DNA from: an uncultured Mycoplasmatota bacterium
Lineage (GTDB): Bacteria; Bacillota_I; Bacilli_A; RF39; UBA660
Assembly (NCBI GenBank): GCA_947297555.1
Contig: CAMYTM010000055.1
Coordinates: 1 to 5,230, forward strand
DNA length: 5,230 bases
Direction: 5' to 3'
In this document: in pieces, positions 1 to 4,712 of the stretch
How the letters are laid out: every line of letters starts with the position of its first letter
Numbering within the stretch: position 1 is the stretch's first letter
Translations under genes and position numbers: made by a program
The notes under the pieces: model-generated
Database searches by the model: none
Told to the model about the DNA's origin: nothing
The model's input: only the letters and a program-made list of their open reading frames with translations

Positions 1-108
1 GAAACAAATTTTGATAATAATAATTTAAAGTATGATATATTTTATAATCTAATGTATATAAAAACATAATAAAACACCTTTCGCTTCCTTATTATACAAA
101 TTCATAAG

Positions 109-137
109 TTGTTTTGTAAATCTTTTTATGTTAAAAT
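109..137 (+). promoter_or_regulatory. Predicted sigma-A promoter of the GH31 gene
   Basis: A -35 element TTGTTT (109-114) is followed by a 17-base spacer and a -10 TAAAAT (132-137). A TG dinucleotide at 129-130, one base before the -10, makes it an extended -10 promoter. Initiation would fall near 143-146, giving a very short leader before the ribosome binding site at 148. The rest of 1-108 is AT-rich and non-coding, with no convincing hairpin, operator or gene. The call rests on motif matches only. Confidence 0.6.
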
Positions 138-147
138 GATTAAGAAT

Positions 148-155
148 AGAGGGTG
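148..155 (+). promoter_or_regulatory. Ribosome binding site that fixes the GH31 start
   Basis: AGAGGGTG lies six bases before a GTG at 162. Another in-frame GTG at 153 lies inside this Shine-Dalgarno sequence and has no purine-rich motif of its own at a proper distance. The site therefore favours 162 over 153 as the initiation codon, shortening the protein by three residues. Confidence 0.7.
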
Positions 156-161
156 TTTCTA

Positions 162-2564
162 GTGGCAAATATAGATGAACATTTTAAAGTGAATTATACT
201 AATGCGAAGGCAAAAGATAATGCTATTTTTAAAGGTGAAAAATATCGTATTACCTTATTAAGTGAAAGGCTTATACGATTCGAATACAGTGAAGAAGGCA
301 TTTTTTATGATGGACTTACTGAAAGAGTCATCAACCGTAATTTCATAACCCCTGAATATCAAGTAAAAGAAGATAATAAGTACTTAGAAATATCTACAAA
401 ATATTTTAAACTTACCTATGCCAAAGAAAAACCTTTCATAGCAAGCAAGATGGCTCCTGATGCCAATTTAAAAGTGTTACTTCAAAACACAGATAAAATG
501 TGGTATTTTAATCATCCTGAAGCAAGAAACTTTAGAGGAACTGCAATGAGTTTAGATGAAAATAGTGCTAAAACGGGTCTTTATAAAGGACTTTATTCAA
601 CAGATGGATTTGCTTCTATGGATGATTCCGCTTCTTTATTATTGAATGAAAATGGTACTCTTACCCCCCCAACTATCAAAAGAGTAGATACGTATCTCTT
701 TATATATAGAAGAGATTTTGGACTTTGTTTGAGAGATTATTTTACTCTTACAGGAAGGCCTAGTTTAATTCCAAGATATGCACTTGGAATTTGGTGGAAT
801 AAAAATGAAATTTATAGTTTTGAAGATTTAAAAAAATTATTAACAAATTTTGCACGTAATCGTATTCCTTATTCTGTTTTATTACTAGGAAATAACTGGC
901 ACGTCAAAACGGATCTTCCTAATACTGGATATACATTTAATAAATCCTTATTTCCAAATTCAGAAGAATTTGTAACCTATATGCACGAACGTGGTGTACG
1001 TGTCGGTTTAGCAATTGACCCTAGTGAAGGGATTAGCAAAGAAGAACCTGGTTATGAAACAATTAAAGAGCATCTAAATATAGTAGAAAATAAAAATATT
1101 CCATTTAATGTGTTTAATACAAGTATTTTAATGGAATACTTTCATGAATTAATTGAGCCTTTAAACAATATAGGAATAGACTTTTTCTTCTTGGATTATT
1201 ACAATAAAAAGGACTTAAATACATTAAAAGCACTTAACTATTATCATTTCAATGATTATAAAAAATACGCAACCAGAAGAGGAATGATTTTATCAAGAAA
1301 CTCTTTAGTAGCACCTCACAGAACACCAGTTCATTATTCTGGTAGAACAACGGTAAGTTGGGATACATTGCGTTTTTTGCCTTTCTTTAATTCGACTGCT
1401 AGTAATATTGGGGTATCTTGGTGGAGTCACGATGTTGGAGGATATAAAGATGGAATAGAAGATAGTGAATTATATTTACGCTTCGTGGAATTAGCAACTT
1501 TTTCTCCCATATTCCGTTTTAGTGCTCAGCATGGCCATTATTACAAACGTGAACCATGGAGATGGGATATAAAGACATTAAATATTGTAAGAGACTATTG
1601 TATATTAAGACATCGTTTAATTCCTTATCTTTATGCAGAAGGGTACAAATATCATAAAACGGGGCTTCCATTAATTCAGCCTTTATATTACCAAAACCCA
1701 GAAGTATATGATGAACCTTTATATAAAAATGAGTATTATTTTGGTGGAGAGTTGTTTGTAGCACCGATTACTGTAAAAAAAGACAATATTATGAACCGTG
1801 CTATTGAAAAAATTTTTTTACCAAATGGCATTTGGTATGATTTTAAAACGGGAAAAAAATTCCCAGGAGATAAACGTTATGTCACTTTCTATAAAGATGA
1901 AGACTATCCAGTATTTGCACGTGCTGGAAGTATTATTCCTCTTGCAGATTTAGAAGAAAATATTAATGTAACCAATCCTCCTAAAAAAATGGAAATTCAT
2001 GTTTTTCCTGGAAGAAGTAGTACATATAAACTTTATGAAGATGATGGATATTCTTCTTTATTTGAACAAGGATTTTACATTATGACATATATAGATTATA
2101 ACTATTTACAAAACAATTATACTTTAATTATACGTCCCGTAGAAGGAAAAACGGGTATTATACCTGAAAAAAGAGACTATAAAATAAGATTTAGAAATAC
2201 GAGAGAAGCAGATGATGTAATTACGTATGTTGGAAAAGATGTTGTAATTACCAATAATTACGTAGAAGATAATGATTTTATTGTAGAAGTAAAAGAAGTG
2301 CCAACGACAAGTCAATTGACAATAAATTGTAAAGGTAAAGATATTGAAATTGATGCTGTTCGTATTATTAATGAAGAAGTAGACTCAATTATTAGTGACT
2401 TGCAAATTGAGACAAGATTAAAAGATAAAATTGCCAATATATTCTTCAGTGAAGTAGATATTAAGAAAAAACGTATTCAAATTCGTAAACTAAAAAAAGA
2501 TGGTTTAGAATCAATTTTTATTCGAATGTTTTTAAAACTTTTAGAATATATTAAAGAAATTTAA
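162..2564 (+). CDS. Glycoside hydrolase family 31 protein (alpha-glucosidase-like), with altered active-site residues
   Basis: An 800-residue protein when started at GTG 162. It has no signal peptide or membrane segment, so it should be cytoplasmic. Layout: N-terminal beta-sandwich (about 1-200), catalytic barrel from the conserved PRYALGIWW (about 204) to about 507, proximal beta domain to about 595, distal DUF5110-like part (about 610-665, containing KLYEDDGYS), and an atypical charged C-terminal tail to 800. Family landmarks seen: nucleophile-strand GIDFFFLD with Asp345, SRN with Arg379, WWSHDVGG with Asp424, Arg452 and EPW 464-466. GH31 enzymes normally hydrolyse alpha-glucosides by a retaining mechanism. 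Here the W-[ST/G]-G-D general acid/base position reads YSGR (Arg395), and the strand-3 D-x-D-W-H reads G-N-N-W-H (243-247). Activity and substrate are therefore uncertain; it could be a divergent enzyme or a pseudoenzyme. Family membership is secure. It is transcribed alone, between its own promoter and a strong terminator, and nothing links it functionally to the genes downstream. Confidence 0.93.
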   Translation: MANIDEHFKVNYTNAKAKDNAIFKGEKYRITLLSERLIRFEYSEEGIFYDGLTERVINRNFITPEYQVKEDNKYLEISTKYFKLTYAKEKPFIASKMAPDANLKVLLQNTDKMWYFNHPEARNFRGTAMSLDENSAKTGLYKGLYSTDGFASMDDSASLLLNENGTLTPPTIKRVDTYLFIYRRDFGLCLRDYFTLTGRPSLIPRYALGIWWNKNEIYSFEDLKKLLTNFARNRIPYSVLLLGNNWHVKTDLPNTGYTFNKSLFPNSEEFVTYMHERGVRVGLAIDPSEGISKEEPGYETIKEHLNIVENKNIPFNVFNTSILMEYFHELIEPLNNIGIDFFFLDYYNKKDLNTLKALNYYHFNDYKKYATRRGMILSRNSLVAPHRTPVHYSGRTTVSWDTLRFLPFFNSTASNIGVSWWSHDVGGYKDGIEDSELYLRFVELATFSPIFRFSAQHGHYYKREPWRWDIKTLNIVRDYCILRHRLIPYLYAEGYKYHKTGLPLIQPLYYQNPEVYDEPLYKNEYYFGGELFVAPITVKKDNIMNRAIEKIFLPNGIWYDFKTGKKFPGDKRYVTFYKDEDYPVFARAGSIIPLADLEENINVTNPPKKMEIHVFPGRSSTYKLYEDDGYSSLFEQGFYIMTYIDYNYLQNNYTLIIRPVEGKTGIIPEKRDYKIRFRNTREADDVITYVGKDVVITNNYVEDNDFIVEVKEVPTTSQLTINCKGKDIEIDAVRIINEEVDSIISDLQIETRLKDKIANIFFSEVDIKKKRIQIRKLKKDGLESIFIRMFLKLLEYIKEI

Positions 2565-2602
2565 ATGTAAAGGCAAAGTTTACTACATCGATAAATAATT
2601 AT

Positions 2603-2650
2603 AAAAGTACTATTTTGCTATATTTTAGATATAGTGAATAGTGCTTTTTT
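2603..2650 (+). terminator. Intrinsic terminator after the GH31 gene
   Basis: The left arm 2603-2623 pairs with the right arm 2629-2648 around a five-base TTTAG loop. All of it pairs with one bulged T and a few G-T wobbles. A run of six T follows at 2645-2650, partly inside the stem. The hairpin starts 39 bases after the GH31 stop codon and isolates that gene from the regulator pair downstream. Confidence 0.88.
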
Positions 2651-2701
2651 ATATGATTATATCGGAAAACAATAAAACTATTCTGACTTAAAAAAGAAAG
2701 A

Positions 2702-2727
2702 GGCATAAAATAGAAAACAAATATGCC
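2702..2727. repeat. Short inverted repeat upstream of the vanR-like promoter
   Basis: GGCATA (2702-2707) and its perfect complement TATGCC (2722-2727) are separated by 14 bases, so the half-site centres are 20 bp apart, about two helical turns. It sits 29 bases upstream of the predicted -35. It could be a dimeric operator, but six-base arms can occur by chance and no regulator is identified. Confidence 0.3.
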
Positions 2728-2756
2728 AAAAATTGTAAACAAGGACTTATATTTAT

Positions 2757-2785
2757 TTTACGATTAAAAGAGGAAGTGTTAAAAT
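2757..2785 (+). promoter_or_regulatory. Predicted promoter of the vanR-vanS-like operon
   Basis: A -35 TTTACG (2757-2762, four of six consensus bases), a 17-base spacer and a -10 TAAAAT (2780-2785, five of six). Initiation near 2792 would leave a leader of about 18 bases. The CTTAAG-type 11-bp repeat array seen before vanW is not present here in clear form. This suggests either constitutive low expression or regulation through a different sequence. Confidence 0.55.
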
Positions 2786-2798
2786 AAGCCTAAGTTTT

Positions 2799-2806
2799 GA
2801 GGTGAT
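2799..2806 (+). promoter_or_regulatory. Strong ribosome binding site of the vanR-like gene
   Basis: GAGGTGAT, a long match to the 16S rRNA 3' end complement, ends three bases before the ATG at 2810. The core GAGG is seven bases from the start. It fixes the start codon with high certainty. Confidence 0.85.
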
Positions 2807-2809
2807 ACT

Positions 2810-3493
2810 ATGCATATTTTAGTCGTTGATGATGAAATAGAAATTGCAGATTTAATAGAAATTTATTTACAAAATGAAAACTACATTGTGCATAAGTTTT
2901 ATGAGAGTAAAACGATATTAGATTTCTTAGAAACAAATCCTATAGATCTTGCAATATTAGACGTCATGATTCCAGAAAAAGATGGATTTTCCCTTTGTAA
3001 AGAAATAAGAAAAAAATACACATTCCCAATTATTTTTGCAACAGCAAAAGTAGAAGACTTAGATAAGATTAGTGGACTTACTATAGGAGCAGACGATTAC
3101 GTTACCAAACCATTTGAACCTTTAGAACTTGTTGCGCGTGTTAAAGCCCAACTTCGTCGATATAAAAATTATAACCAACCAGAAGAGAAAAACAAAATTG
3201 ATTTTCGTAATATTCTAATGAATAAAGATACACATGAATTTTATTTTAGAGAAAAGAAGATAGAACTTACACCAATCGAATTTGAAATTTTATGGTATTT
3301 AGTTGAAAATAGGGGAAAGGTCGTGACAACTGATGAGTTATTTCGGTATGTTTGGAAAGAAGAATACTACGAAAAAGATAACAATACCATTATGGTTCAT
3401 ATTAGACATTTAAGGGAAAAAATGAAGGATACTAGCAAAGATCCAAAATACATAAAAACCATCTGGGGAGTGGGGTATAAAATTGAAAAATAA
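2810..3493 (+). CDS. vanR: VanR-like OmpR/PhoB-family response regulator
   Basis: A 227-residue transcription regulator, the usual length for the family. The receiver domain (about 1-115) carries the acidic pocket Asp7/Asp8, the phosphoacceptor Asp51 in LAILDVMIP, switch Thr78, Tyr97 and Lys100 in DDYVTKPF. The winged-helix DNA-binding domain (about 130-227) has the LTPIEFEIL segment, the recognition helix region NNTIMVHIRHLREKM and the wing WGVGYKIEK. Several stretches, including IGADDYVTKPFEPLELVARVKAQLRRYK and the C-terminus PKYIKTIWGVGYKIEK, look very close to VanR of glycopeptide resistance clusters as I know it. The family is phosphorylated by its partner kinase and then activates promoters through tandem DNA sites. 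The next gene overlaps its end by 11 bases and encodes that kinase. The likely target is the repeat array before vanW. The VanR subtype and the real inducer cannot be settled from sequence alone; a related cell-wall-stress regulator is the main alternative. Confidence 0.9.
   Translation: MHILVVDDEIEIADLIEIYLQNENYIVHKFYESKTILDFLETNPIDLAILDVMIPEKDGFSLCKEIRKKYTFPIIFATAKVEDLDKISGLTIGADDYVTKPFEPLELVARVKAQLRRYKNYNQPEEKNKIDFRNILMNKDTHEFYFREKKIELTPIEFEILWYLVENRGKVVTTDELFRYVWKEEYYEKDNNTIMVHIRHLREKMKDTSKDPKYIKTIWGVGYKIEK
3465..3475 (+). promoter_or_regulatory. Ribosome binding site of the vanS-like gene inside vanR
   Basis: GGGGAGTGGGG is a conspicuous G-rich run in an AT-rich region. Its last G is seven bases before the TTG at 3483. 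The same bases encode the conserved WGVG of the regulator's wing, so this stretch both codes for protein and recruits ribosomes. The next in-frame Met of the kinase is residue 65, after the first membrane helix, which supports the TTG start. Confidence 0.6.
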
Positions 3494-4610
3494 AGAAAAA
3501 AGAAAGAATGCGCTTCTAAAAAAAACTTATACTAAATTTACGATAAAAATTATAATATGGACGTTTACAGTACCTTTATTTTTTATCTTACTTGTTGAAA
3601 TCATTAATACTTTAGACTTTCAATGGTTATATGATGTTTCATGGGAGAAATATTATCAACTTACACGTCTTTTTATGACTATTACTTCAGGTGCTCCACT
3701 CTTTTTAATCATTTTTATTGTTTGGATTGTGGGCGTTTTTCTCTTTTTATATCAACTATTAAAAAAAGTATTTTCTTATACGGAAGCCATATTTGATGCT
3801 TCTAATGAGTCATTAGATAAAAGTATAGATTATATTAAATTACCTACTGAATTAGAGTCTTTTGAGCGCCAAATGAATCATTTAAAAAAGGAAAATGAAA
3901 AAAATGAAAGACTCGCAAGAGAAAATGAACAAAAGAAAAATGATTTAGTAGTGTATTTAGCCCATGATTTAAAAACTCCTCTCACTTCAATGATTGGCTA
4001 TCTTTCTTTATTAGAAGAAATGAAAGACATGCCACTAAAACAAAGAGAAAAATATGTGGGGATAGCCCTTGAAAAATCATATCGTTTAGAAGATTTAATC
4101 AATGAATTATTTGATATTGCGAGATTTAATTCTGAAACGATAGTGTTAGAAAAAGAAGAAATTCATTTAAGAAGAATGCTAGAGCAACTCATAGATGATT
4201 TTTATCCTATTTTAAAAGAAAATGAAAAAAAGATAAAATTAGAGATGAAAGAAGAAATTCTTCTTTATGGAGATTCTGATAAACTTGCTCGTGTATTTGG
4301 TAATCTTATAAAGAATGCATGCTTTTATAGTACAGATGAATTAATCACAATAAATGTAGAAAAAAAGAGTAACGTGGTTTGTTTAACCTTTATCAATAAA
4401 GGAAAACAAATTGCAAAAGAAAAACTAAAACGCATTTTTGAAAAATTTTATCGAATAGATTCTTCACGTACAACGAAAACGGGTGGAAGTGGATTAGGAC
4501 TTGCAATCTCTAAAGAAATTGTAGAATTACACGGTGGGAATATCTCAGTTACAAGTGATGAAATCTTTACCAAATTTTATGTAGAACTACCGATTAAAAA
4601 TCTTAAGTAA
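3483..4610 (+). CDS. vanS: VanS-like membrane sensor histidine kinase
   Basis: A 375-residue kinase starting at TTG and overlapping the regulator gene by 11 bases, so translation is probably coupled. Two membrane helices (about 20-41 and 71-93) enclose a short outside loop of about 30 residues, with both ends of the protein in the cytoplasm. A linker with a likely coiled coil (about 120-155) leads to the dimerisation/phosphoacceptor segment LAHDLKTPLTS with His161. The ATPase domain shows the N box (Asn274, Asn278), an F-box-like IFEKFYRID (318-325) and the G2 box GGSGLGLAI (334-342). The G1 position reads NKG (305-307) instead of the common D-x-G, a variant I also recall in VanS proteins. 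The short loop matches the VanA-type VanS and not VanB-type VanS, which has a large sensor domain. It would phosphorylate the adjacent regulator, and probably also dephosphorylate it, in response to cell-wall or glycopeptide stress. The signal is inferred, not shown. Confidence 0.9.
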   Translation: MKNKEKRKNALLKKTYTKFTIKIIIWTFTVPLFFILLVEIINTLDFQWLYDVSWEKYYQLTRLFMTITSGAPLFLIIFIVWIVGVFLFLYQLLKKVFSYTEAIFDASNESLDKSIDYIKLPTELESFERQMNHLKKENEKNERLARENEQKKNDLVVYLAHDLKTPLTSMIGYLSLLEEMKDMPLKQREKYVGIALEKSYRLEDLINELFDIARFNSETIVLEKEEIHLRRMLEQLIDDFYPILKENEKKIKLEMKEEILLYGDSDKLARVFGNLIKNACFYSTDELITINVEKKSNVVCLTFINKGKQIAKEKLKRIFEKFYRIDSSRTTKTGGSGLGLAISKEIVELHGGNISVTSDEIFTKFYVELPIKNLK

Positions 4611-4626
4611 ATCTTAAGGTTTTTTT
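4596..4626 (+). terminator. Candidate intrinsic terminator at the end of vanS
   Basis: The arms 4596-4607 and 4613-4624 form a 12-bp stem with one G-T wobble around the loop TAAAT. The run of seven T at 4620-4626 forms the tail. The stem overlaps the vanS stop codon and has only two G-C pairs, so it would be a weak terminator. The same bases are the first two repeats of the 11-bp array, so the hairpin may be a by-product of an operator made of self-complementary CTTAAG units. Confidence 0.45.
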
Positions 4627-4640
4627 AAGTGTTATTTAAA
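4602..4640 (+). promoter_or_regulatory. Four 11-bp-spaced direct repeats, predicted VanR-like operator
   Basis: CTTAAG (4602-4607), CTTAAG (4613-4618), TTTAAG (4624-4629) and TTTAAA (4635-4640) are each separated by exactly five bases. One-helical-turn tandem hexamers are the standard site of OmpR/PhoB-type regulators; the CiaR site TTTAAG-N5-TTTAAG has the same form. The array ends 19 bases before the vanW -10, where an activator would contact RNA polymerase. The adjacent VanR-like protein is the obvious candidate ligand, by inference. Confidence 0.65.
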
Positions 4641-4659
4641 AAATATTTTCTACTTTTTA

Positions 4660-4667
4660 TATAAAAT
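4660..4667 (+). promoter_or_regulatory. Predicted activator-dependent -10 of vanW
   Basis: TATAAAAT offers a good -10 (TATAAA at 4660 or TAAAAT at 4662). At the expected -35 distance there is only an A-rich stretch (about 4637-4644), unlike TTGACA. A strong -10 with no -35 just downstream of the tandem repeats fits a promoter that needs a bound activator. Initiation near 4672-4675 would place the following hairpin at the very 5' end of the message. Confidence 0.5.
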
Positions 4668-4672
4668 GAATT

Positions 4673-4698
4673 TAAATTCTAAAATTATTTAGAATTTA
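4673..4698 (+). repeat. Perfect inverted repeat abutting the vanW ribosome binding site
   Basis: The left arm 4673-4683 (TAAATTCTAAA) and right arm 4688-4698 (TTTAGAATTTA) are exact complements around a four-base ATTA loop. The stem has 11 base pairs, only one of them G-C, and could be extended by two G-T pairs (4671-4672 with 4699-4700). The right arm reaches the first A of AGGAGG. It could modulate translation or message stability, or be a DNA operator. It is not followed directly by a T-run, so a terminator is unlikely. Confidence 0.55.
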
Positions 4699-4703
4699 GG
4701 AGG
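4698..4703 (+). promoter_or_regulatory. Ribosome binding site of vanW
   Basis: A perfect AGGAGG lies nine bases before the ATG at 4713. Its 5' edge touches, and with wobble pairs enters, the preceding inverted repeat. Confidence 0.85.
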
Positions 4704-4712
4704 TTTTTTATA

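Noticed and set aside
11..48. Additional promoter-like boxes (TTGATA at 11, TATAAT at 43)
   Set aside because: The spacing between them is 26 bases and no other partner at 16-18 bases fits. Such boxes are expected by chance in AT-rich DNA, and a better promoter lies at 109-137.
153..161. GTG at 153 as the GH31 start
   Set aside because: It lies within the Shine-Dalgarno AGAGGGTG that is properly placed for GTG 162, and has no ribosome binding site of its own.
1519..1764. Open frame of 81 codons on the minus strand
   Set aside because: It lies wholly opposite the conserved GH31 catalytic barrel, shows no recognisable domain, and is best read as a shadow of the real gene.
2124..2315. Open frame of 63 codons on the minus strand
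   Set aside because: It is antisense to the GH31 C-terminal region with a low-complexity Phe/Tyr/Ile composition typical of antisense AT-rich coding DNA.
2567..2583. Small inverted repeat GTAAA/TTTAC after the GH31 stop
   Set aside because: It has five-base arms, no T-run, and a much stronger hairpin lies just downstream.
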